A stretch of 64,000 nt of DNA from Rhodopseudomonas palustris (GCF_003591005.1 NZ_QYYD01000012.1:62001-126000); one strand, 5' to 3'; shown: positions 45,535-56,500, counted from the stretch's first letter. Notes: generated from the sequence alone by a model not told the origin. Translations and numbers: made by a program.

Positions 45535-46921
45535 AATTCTGTCCGATCGCGAGAGTCGAAAGTGGCAGGATCAATTTAACCTTGGCGCCGCGGTTGCGGA
45601 GGTTCTCGGCGGTCATCGAGCCGCCGAGCTTACGCACCACGTTCATCACCAGGAACAGGCCGAGCCCGCCGCCGGCCCGCCCCTTGCTCGACTGATACGG
45701 CTTGCCGAGCTGTGCCAGCATCTCCTTGGAGAAGCCGGGACCGCGGTCGCTGATCGACAGCACGAGATTATCGCCGTCGCGCTCGGCCAACAGTTCGATC
45801 CAGTAGCGCGACACTTCGAACGCGTTGTCGAGGACGTTGAACACCGCCTGCTTCAGCGTCACGTCGGAGACGATCGGCAGATCCTCGCCGAAGGCGTTGA
45901 CCACATGCAATGTGGTGCGACTGCGGGCGTTGCGCCACTCCTCGGCCAGCGCTTCGAGGAATTCCGCCACGGTGGTCGGCGACGAGCCTTCACCGCGCGC
46001 CTCGCCCGCCGACACCAGAATGCCGGTCACGATCGACTGGCACCGCTTCAGAGCCGTCTCCATCTCGGCGAGATCTTCAGCCAGCTCGCGATTACTGGTC
46101 AGCGCCGGCATCCGGCGCCAGTCGCTGAGGATCACCGAGACCGACGCCAGCGGCGTGCCGAGTTCATGCGCGGCGCCTGACGCCAAGAGGCCCATGCGGA
46201 CGATGTGGTCCTGCTCGGCGGCGTGCTGGCGCAGCGAGGCGAGATGCGCGTCGCGGTCGCGTAGGTTGCGATGAATGCGGGTGACGAGCACCACCAGCAG
46301 CACCGCGTTCAGCGCGAATCCGAGCAGCATGCCGCCGACCCGCAGGTTCACCGGGTCGCCGGCCCATTCCGGCAGCGCCAGCGGCCGCGACGCTTCGGTC
46401 AGCCAGATGATCGCGGTGAACACCACGGCGACCAGAGACCAGCTCGAGCGGCTGTCGAGCAGCACGGCGCCGAGCGTCACCTGCAGCAGATACAGCGAGG
46501 TAAATGGATTGGTGACGCCGCCGCTGAGATACAGCTGCGCGGTCAGCGCGATCACGTCGAGGATCAGCGCGATCAGCAGGTCGTGGTTGCTGATCGCGAA
46601 ACGGTAGCGCATCCACATCAGGCTGGCGATGTTGAGCGCGATCAGCCCGAGGATGACGAGCCCCATCGGCGCCACCGGCAGCGGCGCACCCAGCCACAGA
46701 TGCACCGCCGCAATGGTGACGATCTGACCGACCACCGCGGTCCAGCGCAGCTGGATCAGCAGCGACATGTTCTTGCGGTCGGTTTCGTCGTCGGGTGTCG
46801 AGGTGCCGAGCGGGGCCAGGGCTTCGTCGCTGGACCGTGCTGTGATCGACGCGGACGGATCGTCGGCCCGGGTCCGCCAACCTGTCTTGTCGTCAGCGAT
46901 GCTCGGCGATCGGTCCAGCAT
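45527..46921 (-). CDS. regB: Redox-sensing histidine kinase RegB (PrrB/ActS/RegS)
   Basis: A 464-residue membrane kinase with six N-terminal helices. The quinone-linked motif GGVTNPF is near residue 130; the phospho-acceptor is H252 in GAAHELGTPL; the redox-active cysteine is C294 in LKRCQSIVTGIL; the ATP site has DNAFEVSRY, SDRGPGF and GGGLGLFLV. Known RegB proteins dampen kinase activity when the ubiquinone pool is oxidised or the cysteine is modified. ATG 46921 has AGGA just upstream and overlaps the SURF1 gene by 29 bases. The first 60 residues are an extra hydrophilic extension. Confidence 0.95.
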   Translation of the reverse strand: MLDRSPSIADDKTGWRTRADDPSASITARSSDEALAPLGTSTPDDETDRKNMSLLIQLRWTAVVGQIVTIAAVHLWLGAPLPVAPMGLVILGLIALNIASLMWMRYRFAISNHDLLIALILDVIALTAQLYLSGGVTNPFTSLYLLQVTLGAVLLDSRSSWSLVAVVFTAIIWLTEASRPLALPEWAGDPVNLRVGGMLLGFALNAVLLVVLVTRIHRNLRDRDAHLASLRQHAAEQDHIVRMGLLASGAAHELGTPLASVSVILSDWRRMPALTSNRELAEDLAEMETALKRCQSIVTGILVSAGEARGEGSSPTTVAEFLEALAEEWRNARSRTTLHVVNAFGEDLPIVSDVTLKQAVFNVLDNAFEVSRYWIELLAERDGDNLVLSISDRGPGFSKEMLAQLGKPYQSSKGRAGGGLGLFLVMNVVRKLGGSMTAENLRNRGAKVKLILPLSTLAIGQNFD

Positions 46922-47744
46922 TTGATCCTGTCGAAAGGGCGGATCGCGCCCCGACGCCGGATTGGCGCCTGGCGCGTGCCCCTCGCAGATATTCGCCCGC
47001 AAAGCCCACAACAAGCCAGCCGGCCAGCATAAAGGCCAGGCAAAACCACGTGAGCGCATAGGTCAGATGGTTGTTGGGGAACTGCACCACCGTCAGGCCG
47101 CCGATTGGCTGACCGGCTACATTGAGCGAGGCATCGGCATCGACAAAGAAGGGCGCGGCATCACCGAGGCCGCGCGCAGCCGCAATCGCCTGCACGTCCC
47201 GCGAGTACCAGCGATCCTCGGCTGGATCATTGTGTCGCAGGAAGCCGCCGCGCGGTTCGCTGATGCGCAGCAGGCCGGTCACCGTCACCGGCTCATCCGG
47301 CTCGCCGGCCCGGCGCGATGCGCGGTCGCGCCGCTCGGGCGGGATGAAGCCGCGGTTGACCAAGACTGTGCGGCCATCCGCGAGCAGGAGCGGCGTGATG
47401 ACCCAGAAGCCGCCGCCGGCTTCAGTGACGGCCGTCGTCAGCGTTTCGCGATCGAGCTGGAACTGGCCGGTCGCGGTGACGCGGCGATATTCGTCGTTGG
47501 CGGCCGTGAGCGTCGGCCAAGCCGCTTCGGCCGGCAGCGGCGCGGGCGCGGCGTGGATGCGGGCGTCGACGCGGTCGATCAGCGCCAGCTTCCAGGCCCG
47601 CCGCTCGATCTGCCAGACGCCGAGGGCGATCAGCAGGACGACGCCGAGCAGCGCCGGGATCGTCAGCCATAGCGACGGGCGGCGCGCAGGATCATTGCCC
47701 CGCGCGGGCGCATCGCCGGGGCTTGCGATCCCCGGCTCCGTCAC
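46893..47744 (-). CDS. SURF1-family oxidase assembly protein
   Basis: A 283-residue protein with two membrane helices: residues about 26-46 (LWLTIPALLGVVLLIALGVWQIERRAWK seen as LGVWQIERRAWK) and near the C-terminus (LTYALTWFCLAFMLAGWL). RTVLVNRGFIPPE and FPNNHLTYALTWF are SURF1 signatures. It uses a GTG start at 47744 overlapping the cyoD stop in GTGA. SURF1 proteins help insert heme a into oxidases; Paracoccus has a dedicated copy (Surf1q) in its quinol oxidase operon, so this oxidase may carry heme a. Confidence 0.92.
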   Translation of the reverse strand: MTEPGIASPGDAPARGNDPARRPSLWLTIPALLGVVLLIALGVWQIERRAWKLALIDRVDARIHAAPAPLPAEAAWPTLTAANDEYRRVTATGQFQLDRETLTTAVTEAGGGFWVITPLLLADGRTVLVNRGFIPPERRDRASRRAGEPDEPVTVTGLLRISEPRGGFLRHNDPAEDRWYSRDVQAIAAARGLGDAAPFFVDADASLNVAGQPIGGLTVVQFPNNHLTYALTWFCLAFMLAGWLVVGFAGEYLRGARARRQSGVGARSALSTGSNAGPIAEHR

Positions 47745-48130
47745 TTCGGCGGCACCATGTTGTGCACCGGCATCATGTTGGTGACGAGGTGGTGCATCAC
47801 CCACAGCGATCCGGCGAGCGCGATCACCACCATGACGATGGTGAAGATCAGCGCCATCATGGTCCAGCCCTGCTCGGACGAGGTGTTCATGTGCAGGAAG
47901 TAGATCATGTGCACGACGATCTGCACCGCCGCGAATGCCATGATGATGAGGCCGGTGATCGACTTGTCGGCGATCGCGCCGCTCATCACCAGCCAAAATG
48001 GAATCGCGGTCAGCACCACCGACAGGCCGAAGCCGATCAGATAGCTCTTCAGCGAGCCGTGCGCATGCGCGTCGGGATGGCCGTGGTGGTCCTCGCCGTG
48101 GGCGTCGACGGGCGGATTGTTGATGCTCAT
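47741..48130 (-). CDS. cyoD: Cytochrome o ubiquinol oxidase subunit IV (CyoD)
   Basis: A 129-residue protein with a His/Asp-rich N-terminus (DAHGEDHHGHPDAHAHG) and three helices, including KSYLIGFGLSVVLTAIPFW and VQIVVHMIYFLHMN, the usual CyoD pattern. It overlaps cyoC by four bases. Subunit IV aids assembly of the copper site in the E. coli enzyme. Confidence 0.94.
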   Translation of the reverse strand: MSINNPPVDAHGEDHHGHPDAHAHGSLKSYLIGFGLSVVLTAIPFWLVMSGAIADKSITGLIIMAFAAVQIVVHMIYFLHMNTSSEQGWTMMALIFTIVMVVIALAGSLWVMHHLVTNMMPVHNMVPPK

Positions 48131-48756
48131 CGCAGCACTCCCAAGAGATACACGAAGGTGAAGACGCCGATCCAGACCACGTCGAGGAAGTGCCAGAACA
48201 TGCTGAGGCACATCAGGCGGCGGCGATTGGCCTCGATCAGCCCCTTGCGGGCGACCTGGGTCATCAACGTCACCAGCCAGATGATGCCGAAGGTGACGTG
48301 CAGACCGTGGGTGCCGACCAGCGTGAAGAATGACGACAGGAAGGCGCTGCGCTGCGGCGTCGCGCCTTCATGGATCATGTGATGGAACTCGTAGAGTTCG
48401 ATGCTGAGGAAGGCGAGGCCGAACAGGCCGGTGATCGCCAGCCACATCTGGGTGGCGCCGACCTGGCGCTTCTCCATGGTCAGCATGGCGAAGCCGTAGG
48501 TGATCGACGACAGCAGCAGCATCGCGGTGTTGAGCGCGACCAGCTTGAGGTCGAACAGATCCTTCGGCGCCGGGCCGGCCGCGTAGTTGCTGCCGAGCAC
48601 GCCATAGGTGGCGAACAGGATCGCGAAGATCAGGCAGTCGCTCATCAGGTACAGCCAGAACCCGAGCATGGTGCTCGAGCCTTCCGGATGGGCGTGTTCG
48701 TCGACGACGTGGAAGACCAGATCGGCGTCCTTTGGATTGGCGACGGCGACACTCAT
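48127..48756 (-). CDS. cyoC: Cytochrome o ubiquinol oxidase subunit III (CyoC)
   Basis: A 209-residue heme-copper oxidase subunit III with five helices. It contains LGFWLYLMSDCLIFAILFATYGVL (seen as GFWLYLMSDCLIFA), IELYEFHHMIHEG and GTHGLHVTFGIIWL, all CyoC features. ATG 48756 overlaps the cyoB stop by one base (TGATG); a GTG just before it is less likely. Confidence 0.95.
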   Translation of the reverse strand: MSVAVANPKDADLVFHVVDEHAHPEGSSTMLGFWLYLMSDCLIFAILFATYGVLGSNYAAGPAPKDLFDLKLVALNTAMLLLSSITYGFAMLTMEKRQVGATQMWLAITGLFGLAFLSIELYEFHHMIHEGATPQRSAFLSSFFTLVGTHGLHVTFGIIWLVTLMTQVARKGLIEANRRRLMCLSMFWHFLDVVWIGVFTFVYLLGVLR

Positions 48757-50762
48757 CACTTGGCTCCCGCAGCGAGCAGACGGGTCCGCTCTTCTTCGAC
48801 CCGCACCACGTCCTCAACCGGGATGTGGTAGTCGCGGTGATAGTTGAAGGTGTGGCCGATCGCGACCGCCAGCAGCGCGATGAACGCCAGCGCCGCCAGC
48901 CACCAGATGTACCAGATCAGGCCGAACCCGACGACGGTGGCAAGACCCGCGAGGATGATGCCGGTGCCGGTGTTGCTCGGCATATGGATCGGCTTGAAGC
49001 CGCTGAGCGGGCGCTTGTAGCCGGCGCGCTTCATCTCCCACCACGCGTCGGTGTTGTGCACCATCGGGGTGAAGGCGAAGTTGTAGTCCGGCGGCGGCGA
49101 CGACGTCGCCCACTCCAGGGTGCGGGCGTTCCACGGATCGCCGGTGACGTCCCGCAGTTGCTCGCGGCGCAGCACGCTGACGGCGATCTGGATCAGGAAG
49201 GCCGCGATGCCGATCGCGATCAGGCCGGCGCCGATCGCGGCCAGGACGAACCAGATCTGCAGGCTCTGATCGTCGAACACGCGCAGCCGGCGGGTCACGC
49301 CCATCAGGCCGAGCACGTAGAGCGGCATGAAGGCGAGATAGAAGCCGACCACCCAGCTCCAGAACGAGATCTTGCCCCAGAATGGATCGAGCTTGAAGCC
49401 GAACGCCTTGGGGAACCAGTAGACGATGCCGGCGAACGCGCCGAACACCACGCCGCCGATGATCACGTTGTGGAAGTGCGCGACCAGAAACAGGCTGTTG
49501 TGCAGCACGAAGTCGGCCGGCGGCACCGCCAGTAGCACGCCGGTCATGCCGCCGATCACGAAGGTCAGCATGAAGGCGATGGTCCACATCATCGGCAGTT
49601 CGAACCGGATGCGGCCGCGATACATCGTGAACAGCCAGTTGAACATCTTCGCGCCCGTCGGGATCGAGATGATCATCGTGGTGATGCCGAAGAACGAGTT
49701 GACGCTGGCGCCCGAGCCCATCGTGAAGAAGTGGTGCAGCCACACCAGATACGACAGGATGGTGATGACGACCGTGGCGTAGACCATCGAGGTGTAGCCG
49801 AACAGCCGCTTGCCCGAGAACGTCGCGGTGACTTCCGAGAAGATGCCGAACGCCGGCAGGATCAGGATGTAGACTTCAGGATGGCCCCAGATCCAGATCA
49901 GGTTCACGTACATCATCGGGTTGCCGCCGAAGTCGTTCGTGAAGAAGTTGGTGCCGACATAGCGGTCGAGCGACAGCAGCGCCAGCACCACGGTCAGCAC
50001 CGGGAAGGACGCGACGATCAGCACGTTGGTGCACAGCGATGTCCAGGTGAAGATCGGCATGCGCATCATCGTCATGCCGGGCGCCCGCATCTTGACGATG
50101 GTGCAGATCAGGTTGACGCCCGATAACGTCGTGCCGACGCCGGCGACCTGCAGGGCCCATATGTAGTAATCGACCCCGACATCTGGGCTGTACCCGATAT
50201 TCGACAGCGGCGGATAGGCCAGCCAGCCGGTGCGGGCGAACTCGCCGACAAACAGCGAGATCATCACCAGCACGGCGCCGCCGACCGTCATCCAGAAGCT
50301 GAAATTGTTGAGGAACGGGAACGACACGTCGCGGGCGCCGATCTGCAGCGGCACGACGTAGTTCATCAGGCCGGTGACCAGCGGCATCGCCACGAAGAAG
50401 ATCATGATCACGCCGTGGGCGGTGAACACCTGATCGTAGTGATGCGCGTTGAGATAGCCCTCGGAGCCGCCGAACGCCATCGCTTGCTGCAGCCGCATCA
50501 TGATGGCGTCGGCGAAGCCGCGCAGCAGCATGACGATGCCGAGGATCATGTACATGATGCCGATGCGCTTGTGGTCCACGGTGGTGAACCACTCGCGCCA
50601 CAGATAGCCCCACAGCTTGAAATAGGTGAGGCCGGCAACCAGCGCGGCGCCGCCGCAGGCGACGGCCACGAAGGTGAGCACGACGATCGGTTCGTGGAGA
50701 GGCAGCGAATCCAGCGACAGCCGGCCAAAGATCGCTTTGACGATATCGAAATTGGAGAACAT
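48756..50762 (-). CDS. cyoB: Cytochrome o ubiquinol oxidase subunit I (CyoB)
   Basis: A 668-residue catalytic subunit that reduces O2 to water and pumps protons. Heme and CuB ligands are visible: the low-spin heme His in [10 protein letters not shown], the CuB His and cross-linked Tyr in [12 protein letters not shown], the CuB pair in [12 protein letters not shown], and the high-spin and low-spin heme His in [11 protein letters not shown]. Length and the fifteen-helix pattern match the quinol branch. Confidence 0.97.
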   Translation of the reverse strand: MFSNFDIVKAIFGRLSLDSLPLHEPIVVLTFVAVACGGAALVAGLTYFKLWGYLWREWFTTVDHKRIGIMYMILGIVMLLRGFADAIMMRLQQAMAFGGSEGYLNAHHYDQVFTAHGVIMIFFVAMPLVTGLMNYVVPLQIGARDVSFPFLNNFSFWMTVGGAVLVMISLFVGEFARTGWLAYPPLSNIGYSPDVGVDYYIWALQVAGVGTTLSGVNLICTIVKMRAPGMTMMRMPIFTWTSLCTNVLIVASFPVLTVVLALLSLDRYVGTNFFTNDFGGNPMMYVNLIWIWGHPEVYILILPAFGIFSEVTATFSGKRLFGYTSMVYATVVITILSYLVWLHHFFTMGSGASVNSFFGITTMIISIPTGAKMFNWLFTMYRGRIRFELPMMWTIAFMLTFVIGGMTGVLLAVPPADFVLHNSLFLVAHFHNVIIGGVVFGAFAGIVYWFPKAFGFKLDPFWGKISFWSWVVGFYLAFMPLYVLGLMGVTRRLRVFDDQSLQIWFVLAAIGAGLIAIGIAAFLIQIAVSVLRREQLRDVTGDPWNARTLEWATSSPPPDYNFAFTPMVHNTDAWWEMKRAGYKRPLSGFKPIHMPSNTGTGIILAGLATVVGFGLIWYIWWLAALAFIALLAVAIGHTFNYHRDYHIPVEDVVRVEEERTRLLAAGAK

Positions 50763-50770
50763 GCGATCCC

Positions 50771-51925
50771 TCAGGATTGGGACTTCGACGTGGAGCCGAA
50801 CAGGAGCGAGGTAGAGGAGCCGAGCGGCGCCAGCGACGGCCGCTTCAGTCCGGCGCCGAGCAGCGGCGTGGATTCACGGACCTGAGCAGTGGCGCGGCCT
50901 TGCGGTTCTTCCGGGGTGCAGATGCCGGCCACGAAGGACGGCTGCGGCCCGAGCGTCGTGCCGCGGCGGGCGTATTTGTCGTAAGCCAGCGGCAGGGTGT
51001 TGTTGAGGCCGGCCATGCCGGAGCCGCCGCGGGCGTCGATCGCCATCATCTCGCTCATGCACATCTTGCCGGTGTCGACGCACATATTGAGGATGGCGCG
51101 GAACAGGTCGCCGTCGACGGTGCCGAACATCCGCGGCTTCTCGTTGCTGCTCGGACGCTCGAGCTGCAGATATTCCGGGCGGCCAAGCTTGTCCGGGCTG
51201 GCCTTGGCGCGGGCGATCCACTGGTCGAAGCCGGCGTCATCGAGGCCATGGAAGGCGAAGTGCATGCCGGAGAAGCCGGCGCCGCTGTAGTTCGCCGACA
51301 GGCCGCGATAGTTGCCGGCGTGGTTGATCACCGCGTGCAGCTTGGTCTCCATGCCGGGCATGGCGTAGATCATGCCGGCGAGCGCCGGGACGTAGAACGA
51401 GTTCATCACCGAGGACGAGGTGATGCGGAAATTGATCGGCCGATCGACCGGCGCGGCCATCTCGTTGAGCGAGGCGATGCCGTATTCCGGATAGATGAAC
51501 AGCCACTTCCAATCGAGCGCCACGACGTTGACCTCGAGCGGCGCCTTGTCGCGATCGATCGGGCGGTTGGCGGCGATCCGGTCGAGCGACCGATAGGGAT
51601 CGAGCAGATGGGTGCCCATCCAGGTGATCGCGCCGAGGCAGATGATGATCAGCAGCGGTGCCGACCAGATCACCAGCTCGAGGCCGGTCGAATGATCCCA
51701 GTCCGGATCGTATTTGGCGGCGTCGTTGTTATGTCGATAGCGCCAGGCAAACCACACCGTCAGCGCCATCACCGGCAGCACGATCAGCAGCATCAGGACG
51801 GTCGACACGATGATCAGATCGCGCTGCTGGGCCGCCACATCGCCGGCCGGCGCCATCACCACAAAGTTGCAGCCGCTCAAGAGTACGGCCAGGGGTAGAA
51901 GCAGCAGGAACTTTAGTCGTGACAC
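50771..51925 (-). CDS. cyoA: Cytochrome o ubiquinol oxidase subunit II (CyoA), lipoprotein
   Basis: A 384-residue subunit II. The lipobox LLSGC near residue 19 predicts a lipidated N-terminus, followed by two helices and a cupredoxin domain. CuA cysteines are absent (the region reads [14 protein letters not shown]), so it takes electrons from quinol, not cytochrome c. GTG 51925 is chosen as the start: AAAGGG lies eight bases upstream, and earlier in-frame ATG codons would add an unlikely hydrophilic leader. The C-terminal 50 residues are a Ser/Pro-rich extension longer than in E. coli. Confidence 0.94.
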   Translation of the reverse strand: MSRLKFLLLLPLAVLLSGCNFVVMAPAGDVAAQQRDLIIVSTVLMLLIVLPVMALTVWFAWRYRHNNDAAKYDPDWDHSTGLELVIWSAPLLIIICLGAITWMGTHLLDPYRSLDRIAANRPIDRDKAPLEVNVVALDWKWLFIYPEYGIASLNEMAAPVDRPINFRITSSSVMNSFYVPALAGMIYAMPGMETKLHAVINHAGNYRGLSANYSGAGFSGMHFAFHGLDDAGFDQWIARAKASPDKLGRPEYLQLERPSSNEKPRMFGTVDGDLFRAILNMCVDTGKMCMSEMMAIDARGGSGMAGLNNTLPLAYDKYARRGTTLGPQPSFVAGICTPEEPQGRATAQVRESTPLLGAGLKRPSLAPLGSSTSLLFGSTSKSQS

Positions 51926-51992
51926 GCGATCCGCCCTTTGAGAATGAGAATATCTCGCAGGGACACGAGCTAGCTGCGGCGCAACAATCCGG

Positions 51993-52015
51993 ACATTGGA
52001 CAATTTGTCCAATGT
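51993..52015. promoter_or_regulatory. Perfect 23-base palindrome between cyoA and the MFS gene
   Basis: ACATTGGACAA-T-TTGTCCAATGT has two perfect 11-base arms around one base. It lies 68 bases before the cyoA start and 85 bases before the divergent transporter gene. No T-run follows, so an operator is more likely than a terminator. The sequence does not match the FNR or classical NsrR patterns; the regulator is unknown. Confidence 0.7.
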
Positions 52016-52099
52016 TGCGGTGCGGGATCAGCAATCAAACAAGGCTGCGATCGCTTTTAAAAGTGAGAAGCGCTAGCAACATTTTCCTTCGACATTTCA

Positions 52100-53434
52100 A
52101 TGGCAGAGGCGATGACGGACACCACCACAGCGGGAACCACGACGGCGGGGCTTGGCTCGGATCCGGCACACAAGCATGCCAACCCGAACGATATCGCCAT
52201 CGGCGTCATCATCGGCCGGACGGCCGAGTTCTTCGACTTCTTCGTGTATGCCATCGCGTCGGTGATCGTGTTCCCGCGTCTGGTATTCCCGTTCGCTAGC
52301 GAGCTGAACGGCACCCTGTATTCGTTCGCGATCTTCGCGATCGCCTTCATCGCCCGGCCGTTCGGCTCGGTGATCTTCATGGCAATCGACCGCACCTACG
52401 GCAAAAGCGCCAAGCTGATCAGCGCGATGCTGCTGCTCGGCACCGCCACCGTGGCGATCGCGTTCCTGCCCGGCTATTACGAGATCGGCGCGGCTTCGAT
52501 CTGGCTGCTGGCGCTGGCCCGCGCCGCGCAGGGTCTGGCCTGGGGCGGCGCCTGGGACGGCCTCGCCTCGCTGCTGGCGCTGAATGCCCCAAAAGAGCAG
52601 CGCGGCTGGTACGCCATGATCCCGCAGCTCGGCGCGCCGCTCGGCCTGATCGTCGCTTCGGCGCTGTTCGCCTATTTCGCCGGGCACCTGTCGTCCGAGG
52701 ACTTCTTCGGCTGGGGCTGGCGCTACCCGTTCTTCGTCGCCTTCGCCATCAACGTGGTGGCGCTGTTCGCCCGGCTGCGCATGGTGGTGACGCCGGAATA
52801 TTCCTCGCTGTTCGAAAGCCGCGAGTTGCAGCCCGGCCGCGTCAGCAACACGATCCGTCACGAAGGCCGCAATATCGTGATCGGCGCCTTCGCGCCGCTG
52901 GCCAGCTTCGCACTGTTCCACATGGTGACGGTGTTCCCGCTGTCCTGGGTGTTCCTGTTCACCCGCGAAAGCCCGGTGCGCTTCCTGATCATCGAAGCGA
53001 TCGGCGCCGCGGTCTGCGTGCTGGCGATCATCGCGTCGGGCTATCTGGCGGACCGCATCGGCCGCAAGCCGCTGCTGATCGGCTCGGCGGTGGCGATCGC
53101 AGTGTTCAGCGGCTTCGCGCCGCAACTGCTCGACGCCGGCGCGGTCGGCGAGTCGGTCTACATGATGCTCGGCTTCGTGCTGCTCGGCCTGTCGTTCGGC
53201 CAATCGTCCGGCGCGATCGCCTCGAGCTTCCGCATGGCCTATCGCTACACCGCCTCGGCGCTGACCGCCGACTTGGCGTGGCTGTTCGGCGCCGGCTTCG
53301 CGCCGCTCGCCGCGCTGCTGCTCGCCACCGATTTCGGCCTGCTCGCCTCGGGTGCCTATCTGCTGTCGGGCGCCGTGGTCACCGTGCTGGCGCTGTGGAT
53401 CAGCGGCCTGCGCGAATCGGAAGAGTATCGCTAG
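52100..53434 (+). CDS. MFS transporter, metabolite:H+ symporter (MHS) family
   Basis: A 444-residue protein with twelve predicted helices. The MHS pattern is clear: GRTAEFFDFFVYAIASVIVFPRLVFP in helix 1 (seen as TAEFFDFFVYA), IARPFGSVIFMAIDRTYGKSAKL as the loop 2-3 motif, GLAWGGAWDGLASLLA and SGYLADRIGRKPLLIGSA. Relatives carry dicarboxylates, ketoglutarate or betaines; the substrate here is unknown. ATG 52100 is used; ATG 52112 is an alternative. It ends at a rho-independent terminator. Confidence 0.9.
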   Translation: MAEAMTDTTTAGTTTAGLGSDPAHKHANPNDIAIGVIIGRTAEFFDFFVYAIASVIVFPRLVFPFASELNGTLYSFAIFAIAFIARPFGSVIFMAIDRTYGKSAKLISAMLLLGTATVAIAFLPGYYEIGAASIWLLALARAAQGLAWGGAWDGLASLLALNAPKEQRGWYAMIPQLGAPLGLIVASALFAYFAGHLSSEDFFGWGWRYPFFVAFAINVVALFARLRMVVTPEYSSLFESRELQPGRVSNTIRHEGRNIVIGAFAPLASFALFHMVTVFPLSWVFLFTRESPVRFLIIEAIGAAVCVLAIIASGYLADRIGRKPLLIGSAVAIAVFSGFAPQLLDAGAVGESVYMMLGFVLLGLSFGQSSGAIASSFRMAYRYTASALTADLAWLFGAGFAPLAALLLATDFGLLASGAYLLSGAVVTVLALWISGLRESEEYR

Positions 53435-53463
53435 GCGCAACGCTCCGTCGCGAGTTCATGATC

Positions 53464-53496
53464 AAAGCGGTCCGCGGCAGCGCGGGCCGCTTTTTT
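53464..53496 (+). terminator. Rho-independent terminator after the MFS gene
   Basis: GCGGTCCGCG-GCAG-CGCGGGCCGC (53467-53490, one G-U pair) is followed by TTTTTT (53491-53496). It lies 30 bases after the transporter stop and 13 bases before the end of the convergent YhaN-like gene. Confidence 0.85.
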
Positions 53497-53508
53497 CATG
53501 CCACATCT

Positions 53509-56500
53509 TTAGAGTTCGATCAGGTCGACCTGATGGTCCGGCAGCGCCGCGGCGAGTTCGGCGACGTGGCGGTGATGGGTGAACAGGATCATCTGGCGCT
53601 GCCGGCCGGCTTCGGCCAGCAGGCGCAGCGTCGCCAGGGTGCGGCGCTCGTCGAAGCTGGCGAGCAGATCGTCACCGATGAACGGCAACGTTTCCGACGC
53701 GCGGCGTTCAAGCAGCGCAAGCCGCAGCGCCAAGAACAGCTGATCGCGCGTGCCCTCGCTCAGTCCTGACAGCGGTACGCGTTCGCCCGACGCGCGGCGC
53801 GCCACCAGCGTCGGCTCGTCCTCATCGCCGTAATCGATCCCCAACCCGGCGAATGCCTCCGCCGTCGCCAGCGCGAACAGCTCACCGGCGCGCGCCACCA
53901 TCGGGTCCTGCACCTTGGCGCGGTGCAGTTCGACAACGCGGCGGGCCAGCATCGCCGCCGCCGACTTGAGCAGCCAGTCTTCAGCAACCGACAGCAGCTC
54001 GGCGCCCGCCTCGCGGCGCCGGCTCGCCGCGCCGGCAGCGTCGCGTCCCTTGGTCAGCGCGTCGACTTCACGCTGGCGCTGATGATGGGCCACGGTGGCG
54101 TCGCCGATATCCTTGACCAGCTGCGATTGGAGTTCGGTCGCGCTGGCGATGTCGGCCTGCAGCCGGTCGAGATCGATGCCCTCGCGCTCCTGGCGCAGCG
54201 CGGTCTCGTCCTGACCATCGGCGATTTCCAACAGATGCCGACGCAGCTCGGCTTGCTCGGACTGCAACTGCAGCCGGTCGGCGAACCGCGACAGCAACTC
54301 CGGCACCGCCGTGAGTTCGGCGCTGAGGATGTCGCTGGCACGCTGCAGCGCGTCGGTGCTTGCTGAAAGCTGCGCGACCAGGGCACCGCGGCGGATCGCG
54401 CGCTTCGCGGCGTTGTCATGTAGACGCCGGCACGCCTCGCTGCCGCGGCGGGCCTCGTCGAGCCGCTCGGCGAGGCGCGGCACCGCCTCCTGCGCCGCAA
54501 GGCTGCTCAGATCCGGCGCGACACGCGCCGCCAGGTCGGCAACATCGCTGTCGAACTCTTGCAGATCCGCCGTGATGGTATCGACGCTGCGGCTCTCACG
54601 ATCGAGATTGGCGCGCGGCACCCCGACCGAACTCCACACCGCGAGCGCAGCCTCGGCTTGCGCCGGCGATGCCTCGCCTGGAAGCCCGATCGCCTGCATC
54701 GTCTGCGGCCAATGCTGCCGCAGATCCCCAAGGGTGCGCTCGCAGCTCTCGCGCGCTGCATCGGCTTCGGCGAGATCGCGATCGAGCCGCTCCCTGGCGA
54801 CCTGACGCGCCTTCGCGTCGCTCCACGCCGTGACCAGCTGGTCGAACCGTCCCTTGGCTTCGCGATACAGCACGCCTGCGGGCGCCTTCGGATCGGCCGG
54901 GCGGCCGACGCTGTCGAGAAAGCCGATGATCGCCGCTTTGCCGTCGCTCAGCGCCATCGTCTGGGCGTCAATCGCCGCCCGCTGCAGATCGCATTTGTCC
55001 AGTCGGCCGATGATGTCGTCGAGCCGGTCGCGCCAGCGCAGCATGTCGGGCGCGGCCACCGGTTGCAGCCCCGATGCGGTCCAGACTTTCGCCCAGCGTT
55101 GCGCGATGTCCGCCAGTCCCTGCTGCAGGCTCGCCCGCTTCGTGGTGATGCGCTCGCGTTCGCTGCGGGTCTCTGCGATCCGCCGCTGCGCGTCCTGGTG
55201 CCGGGTGGCGCGTTCGGTGTCGGTCAGCAGTGAATCGGTAATGCCGTCGATCGCTCGCGAGGCCTCGGCGACGCCGTCGAACCGCTGCCGGCGTTCGTCG
55301 CGATCGCCGTCGAGACCATCGTAGAGCGCCCCCAGGCGATCGTCGCGCAGCCGTCGGGCTGCGATCAAATCGTCCTTGGTCGGCACCGCGCCGGCGCTCG
55401 ACAGCCGCGCCAGCTCGGCGTCGGAGGCGGCGATCGCATCGTCGAGTTTCGCTATCTCCGCATCAAGCCGCTTCAGCTCGGTTTCGCTGAGCTCGAAAGC
55501 GGCGGCGAATTTGGTGATTGTCGCGCGGTCGGGCACCGGCAGCGCGCGTACTCGCTCCAGCGCGCCTGGCGCTGGATCGAGCGCAGCGACCGCATAACCG
55601 ATCGCCTCCAGCTCCACCGCCAGCGCGGCGCGGTCGCGGCGCAGCCGCTCCTCCTGCGCCGGGATGTCGCCGAGCGCCTCGAAGCGCTGGCGTAGTGGTT
55701 CGAGATCGACGAGATGCGGATCGTCGCCGGTCGCAGCTTGGGCGTCGCGTTCGCGCTTTGCCCGCTCGCGCCGGCCTTCGATCTCGGCCAACTCCTTCGT
55801 GGCGCTTCGCATCCTCTCGAGCCGGTCGCGTGCCTCGGCGAGCGCCGGATCGGTCGGCAGCGCGGTGAGCAGCTCGACATGCGACGGAAGGCCGAGCTTG
55901 CGGGCGCAGTCGTCCAGCGTGGCCTCGGCGCTGGCGCGGTCGTGGCGCCGCCGCGGCAGGTCGGACGCCGCCTTGCGCACCGCGCCGAGCCGCTCGCGCA
56001 ACGCCTCGATCGTGCCGGCTTCGGCGAGCAGCGCCTCGTCGACATGGATCGTCGCGATCTCGGCCGCATCCGCAGCCGCGGCGGCGTCGAGCGCCGCGAT
56101 CTCGGCCTCGCGCGCGGTCTTGCTGTCGAGCGCCGTGCGCCATTCCGTGAGGTTTTCTTCGGTCACCTGCGGCAGATCTGCGAGCTCTGCCAGCTCGGCC
56201 TCAATCCGGTCGAGGCGAGCCAGCGGCGACCGAACGCGTAGCGTGCGCTGCCAGCGCGCCAGTGTGCTGCCGCAGGCGGCGTGCTCCGCCTTCAGCTTTT
56301 CCAGCTCGGCGGCGGCCTGCTCGACCGCGCCCTGCAATTGCCGCAGCATGTCTTTGGTGACGATGGCGTCGCGTAGCTCCTTGTCGGCCGCGTCACGGCG
56401 CTCGGCCGCCAGGTAGAACGGCTTGCTGGCGGATTTGCGCGGCGTGAACAGGTCGTCGGCCTGCTGCTGCAGCCGGTCCTTGATGCGCGACAGCTCGGCC

